The notes: generated by a model from the sequence alone, not told the origin. 64,000 nucleotides of DNA from Paraburkholderia heleia NBRC 101817 (GCF_000739775.1 NZ_BBJH01000012.1:62001-126000); one strand, 5' to 3'. Shown: positions 8,453 to 16,889, counted from the stretch's first letter. Numbers and translations are program-made.

Positions 8453-8902
8453 CTACAGGTCGTCGGTGTCGGGCCGGATCGCAAATCCGAGCGTGCCCTG
8501 CACCGGCATGGGTTGTCTGGTTACGGCCTTTCCCCCATCCCTGCGGACCGGATTCGTGCGCGGCGCCCCGTCAGCCGCACGCGCCGGGGACGCGCCCGTC
8601 TGTCCTGTTGCACGCGTGCCCGCTGATGCGCGTGCGCCGTTCGCGCCGCCGCCCTTCGCAGCCGCGCGCAGACCGTAGCGAAGCGCGCCCGCCGTGATCT
8701 CGATGCCATGCGATTTCGCCTGCTCCGCGATCTGCTCCAGCGTGTAGCCCTTCGCCTGCGCCGCACGCACGCGCGCGCGCATCTCCTTCATCGCGTCGCG
8801 CACCGTGACCCCGCGTTCGGTATCGGGTCTTTCCGGCAGCGCATCCAGCGCACGCGCGAACGCCTCCCATTGCGACTTCGTGTAGATCTTCGCGACAGGC
8901 AT
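8453..8902 (-). CDS. Putative DNA-binding StbA-like protein, 149 aa
   Basis: This is the first gene of the three-gene operon. The ATG at 8902 is chosen because GGAGG lies six bases upstream; a GTG two codons earlier would be too close to it. The N-terminal 85 residues look like a helical DNA-binding domain (YTKSQWEAFARALDALPE, GVTVRDAMKEMRARVRAAQAKGYTLEQIAEQAKSHGIEITAGALRYGLRAA). The C-terminus is disordered and basic. Position upstream of a ParA-like ATPase, next to a non-coding region with repeated TACGCAC motifs, suggests a StbA-like role. Sequence identity to StbA is not certain. Confidence 0.5.
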   Translation of the reverse strand: MPVAKIYTKSQWEAFARALDALPERPDTERGVTVRDAMKEMRARVRAAQAKGYTLEQIAEQAKSHGIEITAGALRYGLRAAAKGGGANGARASAGTRATGQTGASPARAADGAPRTNPVRRDGGKAVTRQPMPVQGTLGFAIRPDTDDL

Positions 8903-8985
8903 GGTCACCCTCCTGTGCGCACACCTTCACACCTGCCGCTCACCTCCGCATCCGGCACGGCCTTGTCACCATCCTGCGCACGGCA

Positions 8986-9557
8986 TACGCACACGTCAAC
9001 CGCCTTTTTCTGCACGGCAAACGCACATGGGAACACCCGGGATGCGATGGGAAGTCGTGGGAACAGCGCACTTTTTTACGCCTGTCGTACACGCGCGACA
9101 GTTTCACCACGACGCACTACGGTTCGCCTTCACTGCGCATCGCATACGCACGGGACCACGCTCACGCGACGCACCGGCTTCGCTCGCCGGTACGCAGCAT
9201 ATGAGCCCCGACAACGAAACGTCGACGCACATCGCGACGCAGCACGTTGAGCACCATTAACGCCGTTCGTGCGCATGACCTGCAACATGGCAACGCGTGC
9301 GGTGCGCTTCGCGTAGTGCGTGCCGCGCACACGTTGAACGCATGTCATGTGTGCCGGCATACTCACGTCGGTACGCACGTCGTACGCACGTGATTTCGGA
9401 CCGACGAGGACGATGTTACGCACAACCTGCGCAATCATCTACGCATCGACCTACGCACCCGCTTTGCGCCGTGGTCGACACCTATGCGCACGCGATACTT
9501 CGGGGCCTGAACAGACGTTTACGCCGCGAGGGAAACCTCTGCACAGAACGTTTACGC
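8986..9557. repeat. Non-coding region with recurring TACGCAC motif, candidate binding repeats or origin
   Basis: The whole 8903-9847 interval has no convincing gene. TACGCAC occurs on the plus strand at 8986, 9145, 9372, 9383, 9417 and 9452. Near-variants lie at 9020 (AACGCAC), 9111 and 9224 (GACGCAC) and 9440 (TACGCAT). ACGTTTACGC is repeated at 9515 and 9548, 33 bp apart. Six exact copies of a 7-mer in about 470 bp is far above chance. The region lies directly upstream of the StbA-like gene. In StbABC plasmids that is where StbA-binding direct repeats and oriT lie. The functional label is inference. Confidence 0.5.
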
Positions 9558-9847
9558 GGGGCGACAAAAAGCGCACGGAAAACACGGTATTGCAGGATAG
9601 GCTACCGCCGGTTTTGGGCGCCATTCTCCCTGGCGCGCTCTATATGGATGTGCGAGCGAACGCGACAGCGCAAGAACCACCGAAGGTCGCTGGCCGCCCT
9701 TTGACTTTCCTGGCATGAAGTGGCGCAACGTCAGCGAGAGCAATGCGGACCGAGGTGGGCCGTGCGGGCGACTCTGCACTGAAGTCGTGCTTGAAACGCG
9801 GATCCAGGCACAAGGCGGCGCGGTTGCTTTTTTCCGTTACGAGTGCG

Positions 9848-10309
9848 CTATAGCGGAGGCAGGCGTCTGTCCAGGGGGGCCGTCTTCACGATGGAGGTAT
9901 GCGTGTCGGCCTTTCCATGCAGACGTTTGAGAACCTCGTCGAGATGGGTAACCGAGCGTAGATAGAAATGGCAGACAAAATCGTCGTCGCCAGTGACCTT
10001 GAAGCAGGTCACGCATTCGGGAATTTCCTTGATCAGCTTTTCAACCAGTGTGAACTGCCCCGGGAGGGCCTTGACGCGCACGATCGCCTGGATGGTATAG
10101 CCCAATGGCCCGGCCTCAAAGTCGATGGTGAACCGCCGGATGACGCCGAAGTCTTCCAGGCGCTTCAGGCGTTCGCTGCAGCTCGGAGCCGAGAGCCCGA
10201 CTTCGGCTGCGAGGGCTCGTATGGAAGTGCGTGAGTCGTTGTGAAGCCTGCTAATCAGGTGGCGATCGATGTCGTCGAAGAGCAGCTTGGCGGATCGAAG
10301 GATTTTCAC
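9848..10309 (-). CDS. Lrp/AsnC-family transcriptional regulator, 153 aa
   Basis: The N-terminal winged helix-turn-helix (FDDIDRHLISRLHNDSRTSI, ALAAEVGLSAPSCSERLKRLEDFGVIRRF) is followed by the Lrp effector domain (VRVKALPG, CFKVTGDDDFVCHFYLRSVTHLDEVL). The length is typical of the family. GTG at 10309 is preferred because AAGG lies about eight bases upstream; a longer TTG start has no ribosome site. It is divergent from the halogenase operon, so it probably controls that operon in response to an amino acid. Lrp-LysE pairs are a common amino-acid export arrangement. Confidence 0.9.
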   Translation of the reverse strand: MKILRSAKLLFDDIDRHLISRLHNDSRTSIRALAAEVGLSAPSCSERLKRLEDFGVIRRFTIDFEAGPLGYTIQAIVRVKALPGQFTLVEKLIKEIPECVTCFKVTGDDDFVCHFYLRSVTHLDEVLKRLHGKADTHTSIVKTAPLDRRLPPL

Positions 10310-10470
10310 ACGACAGGCCTTACATAATGAACGGCTTTTCAATATATCACTTTACAAACGCTATGGAGCGGTCCCGGTCTCGCCAGATATCATCTCCTCG
10401 CCCAAACGATAAAGACGGGCACACGAGTTCCCCCAGGATTCGATGCTTCGCGAACGTGAAAGGATCTGCA
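10310..10470. promoter_or_regulatory. Divergent promoter region, Lrp regulator / halogenase operon
   Basis: This 161-bp gap separates the minus-strand regulator from the plus-strand halogenase. It is AT-richer than its surroundings (for example AATATATCACTTTACAAAC near 10341). I cannot fix -35/-10 elements or an Lrp operator with confidence. Confidence 0.4.
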
Positions 10471-11235
10471 ATGGCCATCTCATTTGATGAATCGAAACTC
10501 AAGAGTCACCTTGACCATGTCGTGCAGGAACCCGGCATCCAGAAGTTGCGAAATTCGTTTTCAAGAAATGGGTTCCTGAAAATCAGGGAAGTCGTTACCG
10601 ACGAGCTTCGCGATGCCGTGAGACGGGAGGTATTCCGTCTGATCAGCGCACAACTGGAGCGGCGAGACCTGTATCTGGCAACAACGGACAACAGTCCACG
10701 CCACATGAGCGTGGTCAGGAGCGAGTTCGTTGCACAGGAGAGCCAGCTGATCGTGGAGCTATCCAGGTCGACCGTGCTCCTGGACGCACTCTCTCGCATA
10801 GCCGATGTGAAAATCGTGCCTTCTGTGTCAAAGGACGAGGAATACCTGATCACGAAACAGGAGCGAAAGGGAGACACGCATGGATGGCATTGGGGCGACT
10901 ACAGTTTCGCCCTGATCTGGATTATCGAAACGCCGATAATGGCGAAGGGGGGCATGCTCCAATGCGTCCCACATACATACTGGGATAAGGCGAACGCCCG
11001 GATCAACGAAATCCTGTGCGAGAACCCCATTTCAACGTATGGATTCGAGTCAGGGGACGTCTACCTGCTGAGGACGGACACGACCCTGCACCGTACAGTT
11101 CCACTCACCGAAGATGCGACCCGCATCATCCTGAACATGACGTGGTCCGATGAGCATACCGCCGGTCGAGGACTGGCCGGCAATGACCGGTGGTGGGAAA
11201 ACGCCGACGTCGAAGCTGCACGCCAAACGGCTTGA
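10471..11235 (+). CDS. BesD-like Fe(II)/2-oxoglutarate-dependent amino-acid halogenase, 254 aa
   Basis: The iron site reads HGWHWGD at residues 137-143. His140 is followed by Gly142 where hydroxylases carry the third ligand Asp/Glu, the HxG signature of radical halogenases. The second iron His is His207 (TTLHRTVPL) and the oxoglutarate-binding Arg is Arg218. Residues recalled as contacting lysine in BesD (His134, Asp140, Asn219, Thr221, Trp239) are all present here at a constant +3 offset (His137, Asp143, Asn222, Thr224, Trp242), which suggests a free amino-acid substrate. ATG 10471 has AAGGA upstream. It is followed 38 bp later by the PLP enzyme gene. The family call is firm; substrate and halide preference are inferred. 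GC is lower than in the transfer genes, consistent with acquired cargo. Confidence 0.88.
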   Translation: MAISFDESKLKSHLDHVVQEPGIQKLRNSFSRNGFLKIREVVTDELRDAVRREVFRLISAQLERRDLYLATTDNSPRHMSVVRSEFVAQESQLIVELSRSTVLLDALSRIADVKIVPSVSKDEEYLITKQERKGDTHGWHWGDYSFALIWIIETPIMAKGGMLQCVPHTYWDKANARINEILCENPISTYGFESGDVYLLRTDTTLHRTVPLTEDATRIILNMTWSDEHTAGRGLAGNDRWWENADVEAARQTA

Positions 11236-11273
11236 CCCGTTACGTTACCTGGTGAGAGAGCCGGAGATCCGAC

Positions 11274-12596
11274 GTGCACGATACATCATGCCTGGCCGAG
11301 GCGGCCAGTCTGCTTGAGGTTGCGGACTCGTATGCCAACGCCGCCGAGCTGGTCAGGGCGGCAGTGAACCGGAACGCGCAATGGCGATGGCAGCAATGCC
11401 TGAATCTTGTAGCGGCAGAGTCGCCGACGAGTCTTGCAGCAAGGGCCCTTTTGTCCAGCGAGGTCGGAATCCGCGCATCCGGTGGACATATCGGCCGAGA
11501 CAACCGGTTTTTCGCCGGTATGCAGTTCATCGACGAACTGGAGTCCCTGTGCGTCGAACTTCTCAAGAGGTCGTTTCGCGTGCGCTACGCCGACCACAGG
11601 CTGATGGGCGGCATGGCGGCCACGCTTGTCGCCTATGCCTCATTGACTCAGCCCGGAGATACGGTGATGACCGCGCCGCTCCGGATGGGCGGAGACACCA
11701 GTAATCGGAGCAACGGTCCACCGGGCGTGCGCGGGACAAGAGTGATCGACATTCCTTATTCGGCGAAGGACGGGAGCATCGACCTCGACCAGTTCGCTAC
11801 GATCGCGCGCAAGGAACGGCCCGCGGTAACCGGGCTCGGGATGACACTCACGCTGTTTCCGCTGCCGATCCGGGAAATCAAGGCCATCGTATCTGAATGG
11901 GGCGGACTCGTGTATTTCGACGGAGCGCACCAACTCGGCCTGATCTCGGCCGGGCTGTTCCAGGATCCACTCGGCGAGGGTGCGGATGTCATGACGGGGT
12001 CGTCGGGCAAGACGTTTAGTGGGCCGCAGGGTGGCATTATCTGCTGGAACACCGACCGCCTCGCTGACACGATTGCTGAAACGATTTTCCCCGTTCTTAC
12101 GGGTAGCCACCAGATCAATCGCGTAGCTGCACTTGCTGTAGCGGCATCGGAGATGCTCGAGTACGGGCCGGTCTACATGCGTCAGGTCGTCGCGAATGCG
12201 CAGGCGCTGGCTGGATTTCTTCACAACAGGGGTATCAACGTTCTCTATGCAGAGCGCGGCTATACGCAGACGCACCAGATCGTTGTCGATTCCAGACCCG
12301 CCGGAAGCGGCCGCGAGGTCGTACGCCGACTTGAGGCCGCGAACATCATCTGTAACGAAATGCCCTTGCCGTGGGACTCCATTGAGACGGGAGAGGTTGA
12401 GACCGGAATCAGGCTGGGCACGGTGGAAGTCACCCGTCGTGGAATGGGCGTAGCCGATATGGACTGGATAGCCGAACAGATTGCAAAAGTGCTGCAGGAC
12501 GGCGAGGCAACAGTGATCGCGCCGGAGATCACAGATTTCGTGGGTCGGTTTGACACGATCTACTACTGCCACGAGCACGGGCTACCGCCCTGTTGA
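11274..12596 (+). CDS. PLP enzyme of the serine hydroxymethyltransferase fold, 440 aa
   Basis: The serine hydroxymethyltransferase layout is clear: LNLVAAESPTS (Glu49), a GHIGRDNRFFAG loop, YFDGAHQLGL (Asp216, His219) and the PLP lysine in GSSGKTFSGPQGG (Lys246). Two deviations are visible. The usual His before the PLP lysine is Gly, and the loop that normally reads GYPGKRYYGG has Phe-Phe in place of the Tyr pair. The chemistry may therefore differ from glycine/serine interconversion, for example aldol, retro-aldol or elimination on a modified amino acid. The GTG start has GGAGA upstream. It is sandwiched between the halogenase and the exporter, so its substrate is probably the halogenated amino acid or its precursor. 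Confidence 0.85.
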   Translation: MHDTSCLAEAASLLEVADSYANAAELVRAAVNRNAQWRWQQCLNLVAAESPTSLAARALLSSEVGIRASGGHIGRDNRFFAGMQFIDELESLCVELLKRSFRVRYADHRLMGGMAATLVAYASLTQPGDTVMTAPLRMGGDTSNRSNGPPGVRGTRVIDIPYSAKDGSIDLDQFATIARKERPAVTGLGMTLTLFPLPIREIKAIVSEWGGLVYFDGAHQLGLISAGLFQDPLGEGADVMTGSSGKTFSGPQGGIICWNTDRLADTIAETIFPVLTGSHQINRVAALAVAASEMLEYGPVYMRQVVANAQALAGFLHNRGINVLYAERGYTQTHQIVVDSRPAGSGREVVRRLEAANIICNEMPLPWDSIETGEVETGIRLGTVEVTRRGMGVADMDWIAEQIAKVLQDGEATVIAPEITDFVGRFDTIYYCHEHGLPPC

Positions 12597-12634
12597 TGTG
12601 TCATGCACAGATTATCTGGATATGTCGAGGTGAT

Positions 12635-13252
12635 ATGTTGTTGATGGCCGCCACGGACCTGAAGCCGGTCCTTTCCTTTTCACTGGCTTCCATCGCTCTG
12701 CTTGCAAGCCCAGGCCCTGCTACGGTCGCGCTCGCCGCGAGTGGAGCGTCGTTTGGGCTCCGACGTTCTTTGAACTTCTATTTCGGAATCGTGGTGGGTC
12801 TGATCCCCGCCATCGCACTCGTCGCAGGTGGGGTGTTTGTGGCACTCCGTGCGGTTCCTGTCGTCTCGTCAGTTCTATTTGCTGTGTCGATAGCATACAT
12901 ACTGTACCTCGCGGTAAAGATCGCCTCGGCACCACCGTTGTCAGATCCCGAGCAGGAAGTTGCGTCGCCCGGTTTTCCATCAGGCTTCATTCTTGGCATT
13001 ACAAATGTCAAGGCATACGCCGTGTTTGCGGCGCTTTTCGGTGGATTTGCTCTAGGTATTTCAGACCAGTGGGACGCGTTAATCAAAGCCGCAATCTGCA
13101 TGGTCGTGATTGTGGTCTTCGATTTTCTCTGGCTTGCGACCGGAAGTAACCTGCGTCATTTTTTTACGAATCCTGTATTGAGCCGGATCGTAAACATTGG
13201 CCTCGCTGCATTGATGCTCGTGATGGTGGTGTGGTCAGTGTGGAGGTCGTGA
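12635..13252 (+). CDS. LysE/RhtB-family amino-acid exporter, 205 aa
   Basis: This is a small membrane protein with about six hydrophobic segments and the LysE/RhtB N-terminal signature ASPGPATVALAASGASFGLRRSL. The length is typical. ATG 12635 is chosen because GAGG precedes it; a longer frame beginning inside the preceding stop codon lacks a ribosome site. As the last gene of the halogenase cluster, it probably exports the chlorinated or derived amino acid. That would give both self-protection and secretion. The substrate is inferred from position. Confidence 0.88.
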   Translation: MLLMAATDLKPVLSFSLASIALLASPGPATVALAASGASFGLRRSLNFYFGIVVGLIPAIALVAGGVFVALRAVPVVSSVLFAVSIAYILYLAVKIASAPPLSDPEQEVASPGFPSGFILGITNVKAYAVFAALFGGFALGISDQWDALIKAAICMVVIVVFDFLWLATGSNLRHFFTNPVLSRIVNIGLAALMLVMVVWSVWRS

Positions 13253-13439
13253 ACGGGCTATCCGCATGACGTGTGAGTCGTGCCTGTCCGGACCACTTGA
13301 GGTAATTGTGAAGTTGAACGCCGGAAATACCGTCAGGCTCTACTACGGAGGGCCGCTCTGGGAAGTGCTTCGGAGCGTCCCTGGTGGTATAGGTTCCGCG
13401 TGTGCTCTTTGCGTACGCAAGCGGGGACGTCGTGAGATG

Positions 13440-14292
13440 GCAATCTACCGCGTGTGTGATCTCGTGCCCATCAACGGGCCGCTTGTCGAAGAATTCCTCG
13501 CGGAACGCGGCCTGTCGCTTTCGCGGGAAAAAGCACGGATCACGCATATCAATGACGGTTTCGATTTTCGGAATGAATATCCACGAGTATGACGAGGTGA
13601 GCTTTTGATCAAGCCGTCGAAGAAAAACATAAAAGCGTTCTTGCACAAGTTCCGGGAAATCGTGAAAAGCAACAAAACGCTGCGCCAAGACAAGCTGATC
13701 CGCTGGCTCAATCCGATCGTTTACGGGCAAGCGAACTATCATCGGCACGTCGTCGCCAAGCACATCTTCCGCAAAGTCAATCATAAGATACGGCAGACCT
13801 TGTGGCGCTGGGCTGTTCGTCGACATCCCAAGAAGAATGCAGGCTGGATCCGCAAGAAATATTTCCGGACACAGGGTCACCGGCATTGGGTCTTCGGGGT
13901 GAAAGCGGGCAAAGTCCTCAGCACAGGAAAACCTGAACTCCTGACGCTCTATGAAATTTCTCTCGTCACAATCCGGCGTCACGTCCAATCGATGCTACGG
14001 TCAATCCATTCGATCCCCATTGGGAACAGTATCTTGAGGTACGGCTTTGCTACGCGATGCTGGACTCACTTAAAGGTCGAAGTCAATTGATTCGGCTTTG
14101 GCTGGATCAGGGCCGGACGTGCCCGGTGTGTCGCCAGTTGATTACCAAGTCTAGTGGGTGTGGCTGGACCACATCCACAGGACAATCGACGGCGGCGCCG
14201 ATATCATCGGCAATCTGGCGATGCTCCATCCGGATTGCCACCACACGACACGCGATACCCGTCTCTCAGTTGTGAAACCGGCTCTCCAACGG
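13440..14292 (+). pseudogene. Group II intron-encoded protein, 3' part only, frameshifted
   Basis: Fragments of a group II intron maturase follow in order across several frames. They are GPLVEEFLAERGLSLSREK..ITHINDGFDF (reverse transcriptase/thumb border), a maturase X stretch (IKPSKKNIKAFLHKFREIV, GQANYHRHVVAKHIFRKVNHKIRQTLWRWA), and an HNH endonuclease (CPVCRQLIT, WLDHIHRTIDGG, NLAMLHPDCHHTT). The catalytic reverse-transcriptase core is missing and at least two frameshifts are present. The frame is closed by the end of the IS4-like insertion at 14293. The matching intron RNA 3' end is at 15508-15582. No function is expected. Confidence 0.8.
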
Positions 14293-14301
14293 TAATGCCG
14301 T

Positions 14302-14769
14302 TCAGTTAATGTCCTTGTTGAGGTATCGAACGGTGTAACGTTTGGGGCGGGATTTGACGACCCGGTCGCATGCACGGCCGGGTCGTTTTTCATTGGGAAG
14401 AGACTTGAGCCGGTCCCGCAGACGCTGAAGGCATGCGGGCAATTTTGCGTAGGCCGGCGTGAGGGCAGCCCACATCATTTCGTGCTGGATGGTATGCAGC
14501 GCTCGCACGAAACTGATATCGGTCGGCGCGAGTTTCGCTTCCCATGCGGCGCTGGCGATCTCACGGCGGATCAGGTTGTAGGCGATCAACGCGCCCCAGA
14601 TCTCCTGATACCCCCCTTCGACGGTGCGACTGCGCAAGGTCAACTCCGAACCCAGCTCCCCGTAACTGGTTTGGCGGGTAAGGAACTGGCGCGGTACGTG
14701 ACGAACCTGGCCCGTTTCCAGCCCCTCCCCATAAGAACTGATCGTGAGGTTTTCCCTCAAGCAGCTCAC
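14302..14769 (-). pseudogene. IS4-family transposase, C-terminal fragment
   Basis: The frame reads GSELTLRSRTVEGGYQEIWGALIAYNLIRREIASAAWEAKLAP and continues to a basic C-terminus. This is the end of an IS4-family transposase, including the region of the catalytic Glu. The DDE aspartates and the N-terminal two-thirds are absent, and the first 40 residues of the frame look scrambled. The stop codon lies inside the terminal inverted repeat. Confidence 0.8.
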
Positions 14770-14821
14770 CCAGTGGGATTCATCGCAAGGGTTATGGGTC
14801 CTGTCAGTGCGACAGCCACTT

Positions 14822-15478
14822 TTACGCGAACTCCCCCACGCCCGAGAGCGGACGCGTTTTCCAGTCCCAGTACAGGCCTAGGACGCCATAGAGGTACTCG
14901 TTACTCCATCGCCGCCACCCGACGCTCGACTTCTTGCGTCGCTTACGCCGCGTCAGAAGAGTTCGAACCTTCATCTCCAGATGATCGCGCACCTCACCGA
15001 AGGCGCGACTGGCATTGCCGACCCAAAAGTAGTTGACCCAACCTGCCACCGCAGCGTTGAGTTTCGCGACCAGCTTCACAGCCGGAGTCGAGCCTCCGTG
15101 CCGGATGATGTCGCGAATCTTCGCCTTGGTGGATTGGCGGGCCTTTTTCTTGGGGGTCGTCAGGATGAAATAGCCGGTCCCCTTACGTTTGCGAACGCGA
15201 CGCAGGTCGAACCCCAGGAACCCAAAGGCGTCGCCGTGCGGCGTGTCCACCACCGTGGTTTTCTCCGTGTTCAACTCGACGCCAAGTGGCCCGAGTTGTT
15301 CCCGCAGACGCAGCAGGGCGCGTTCCGCCCAGCCTCGTTTCGTGTGGTGACCGCTGACGGTGATGACAATGTCGTCGGCAAACCGGTGATAGTTCACTGC
15401 CTCGTAAGGTCCCTGTGCCGTCTTGCGGCGGATCGCGTCGAACATCCAGTCGATCTCGTTCAAATAACTGAACGGCAT
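14822..15478 (-). pseudogene. Second group II intron reverse transcriptase, internal/C-terminal fragment
   Basis: YLNEIDWMFDAIRRK is followed by HRFADDIVITVSG (the catalytic (Y/F)ADD box), TEKTTVVDTPHGDAFGFLGFDLRR and a maturase-like C-terminus ending in LGLYWDWKTRPLSGVGEFA. The conserved homology begins exactly where the IS4-like terminal repeat ends, so the N-terminal fingers are lost. The first residues (MPFS) are encoded by the repeat. It is a different lineage from the plus-strand intron protein beside it and lacks its own intron RNA. Confidence 0.8.
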
Positions 15479-15507
15479 TAGCTCCCCAACGGGGGCCTTA
15501 AAGGCTT

Positions 15508-15582
15508 GAGCCGTATGCCGGGAAACTGGCACGTACGGTTCTTAATGGGCAGCGGCACAGTAATGTGTCGCTGTTACCCGAC
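15508..15582 (+). ncRNA. Group II intron 3' end (domains V and VI)
   Basis: Domain V is at 15508-15541 and matches the consensus GAGCCGUAUG-n4-GAAA-n4-CACGUACGGUUC. A domain VI-like stem (GGGCAGCGGCACA...TGTCGCTGTTACCC) and a plausible 3' splice end ACCCGAC near 15582 follow. It belongs to the plus-strand intron whose protein remnant is at 13440-14292. The intron interrupts, or ends beside, the DNA methylase remnant. Confidence 0.75.
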
Positions 15583-15610
15583 AAAAACGTGTGGGGCCGG
15601 TCGTAGCGCG

Positions 15611-15818
15611 TCATGCATGCCTGCCAGTCCAGTTTTTCGGGCGATACGGATTCACCAGCTCATCGCTCGCGTCATTCAGCACCTCCACCTCGGCAGGCGG
15701 CCGCATGAAGAACAGTGCCGCCGCGCCCGCAAACACCTCAACATAACAGGTATGGCGAGGAAAGCGTGGAATCGTCCACAAGCCGCCGTTTGCCACCTAT
15801 CCACGGAATGACCGGCAT
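15611..15818 (-). pseudogene. DNA adenine methylase (D12 class), N-terminal fragment, frameshifted
   Basis: The ATG at 15818 follows GAGGAG and reads MPVIPWIGGKRRLVD. A single-base shift then leads to FPRHTCYVEVFAGAAALFF and VEVLNDASDELVNPYR. These are the SAM-binding start of a D12-class adenine methylase (PWIGGK, FAGAAALFF). The rest is missing where the group II intron debris begins. It sits just downstream of the relaxase, so it was probably the last gene of the transfer operon. Confidence 0.75.
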
Positions 15819-15838
15819 TGCTATGGCATCTCCTCGGC

Positions 15839-16888
15839 TCAGCGTTCCACCCCGGTATACGGATCGTCCGGAAACAGCTCCCGCGGCCCCTCACGACGAT
15901 CCGAGTAACGCACTCCATGCGCGTGAGCCGGTTTGCGATGCTGTTGCTGTTCGTGTCGCGCGTTATGCTCCATCGATGAGCTGCCGTGCTGCACCGGCAT
16001 CGTCTGCACGAAATCTGAAACCGCCACCGCCAGGCTGCGATCATCCTCGCTCGCTGAGCCAGCCATTGCATGTGCTACGCCCCGCCACGCTTCAAGCACA
16101 CCGGCGTGCGCGCTCCACAAGGCAACGCGCGCAGCGTAGTCAAGTTCCGGCCACCAGTAATGCGGTGCTTCACCACGCGCAACCATATGCGCGACGGCCT
16201 GTTTCGGATAGCGGCGCGTCTCACCGCGTGCCAGTCGTGCAGTCGCATTGGCCTCGACTCCATGCTCACGCAACTGGTGTGCAAACCGTTCGCGCCAGCG
16301 AAGCAGATCCCGCTTACGTGGATTGAGACGCTTGCCGTCCGGCCCACGTACCTGCACACTCAGATGCACGTGAGGATGTGCTTCGTCATCGTGCTCGGCG
16401 AAGACATACCGTCTGCCGTCGCCGAATTCTTCCGCCGCAAAGGCGCGGGCCGCGTCGCGCACTGCCTGACGGTCTGTGCCGGCCGGCATCGAGAGCAGCA
16501 CGTTGAACACCTCCCGCCTGCGACTTTCTTCCGGAATACCCCAGCCACCGAGGCGCCACGCGTCCGTGAGATCGTGCAGTGCTTCACGGCCGAGTACGGT
16601 CATCCCGTCCTGGTCCTCCAGTTCCACCTTGCCGTTGCGCGAGATGTAGCGCAGATGACGACGCAGTGCGCCCATGCCGTGCGCACCCGACGCCCTGTTC
16701 GTGATCTTGACCATCACCTCCGGCGTACGCCTGAGCGTGCGGGCAAGTTGCTCGCGCATGCGGCGCACATCCCGCCCGGGTTCGCCGCGCGACATGCGTG
16801 GTGCGCGCACGTGCCGTAGCGGATCGTGAAAAAGCCGGTCGCCCCAGTTCAGCAGCATCTGGTCGACCCAGGTCTTCGGGAACGACAT
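15839..16888 (-). CDS. MOBP-type conjugative relaxase, 349 aa
   Basis: The relaxase nicks oriT and covalently holds the transferred strand. The candidate catalytic Tyr lies in GALRRHLRYISRNG (Tyr81). The metal-binding histidine motif is HDDEAHPHVHLSVQV (His166, His171, His173, His175). The C-terminus is short, basic and Gln/His-rich, with no fused helicase or primase; the primase is a separate gene upstream in the operon. ATG 16888 is one base after the stop of the MobC-like gene, so the two are coupled. Confidence 0.88.
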   Translation of the reverse strand: MSFPKTWVDQMLLNWGDRLFHDPLRHVRAPRMSRGEPGRDVRRMREQLARTLRRTPEVMVKITNRASGAHGMGALRRHLRYISRNGKVELEDQDGMTVLGREALHDLTDAWRLGGWGIPEESRRREVFNVLLSMPAGTDRQAVRDAARAFAAEEFGDGRRYVFAEHDDEAHPHVHLSVQVRGPDGKRLNPRKRDLLRWRERFAHQLREHGVEANATARLARGETRRYPKQAVAHMVARGEAPHYWWPELDYAARVALWSAHAGVLEAWRGVAHAMAGSASEDDRSLAVAVSDFVQTMPVQHGSSSMEHNARHEQQQHRKPAHAHGVRYSDRREGPRELFPDDPYTGVER

Positions 16889-16889
16889 G

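Larger units (their letters stand above)
14293..15480. mobile_element. IS4-like unit bounded by 16-bp inverted repeats
   Basis: TAATGCCGTTCAGTTA at 14293-14308 and its exact reverse complement at 15465-15480 bound a 1,188-bp unit. The flanks carry a 12-bp near-duplication (GCTCTCCAACGG left, GCTCCCCAACGG right), fitting the long target duplications of IS4-type elements. Removing the unit rejoins the intron protein to intron domain V. Inside are a truncated IS4 transposase and a reverse-transcriptase fragment, both on the minus strand, so the element is chimeric and cannot move by itself. Confidence 0.75.

Noticed and set aside
7607..8626. A 339-aa plus-strand open frame opposite the StbB-like operon
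   Set aside because: Its arginine/histidine-rich, low-complexity composition and lack of a ribosome site mark it as the antisense shadow of the ATPase and its neighbours.
15479..15532. N-terminal extension of the reverse-transcriptase fragment beyond the IS end
   Set aside because: These codons are the reverse complement of the plus-strand intron domain V, not reverse-transcriptase sequence.
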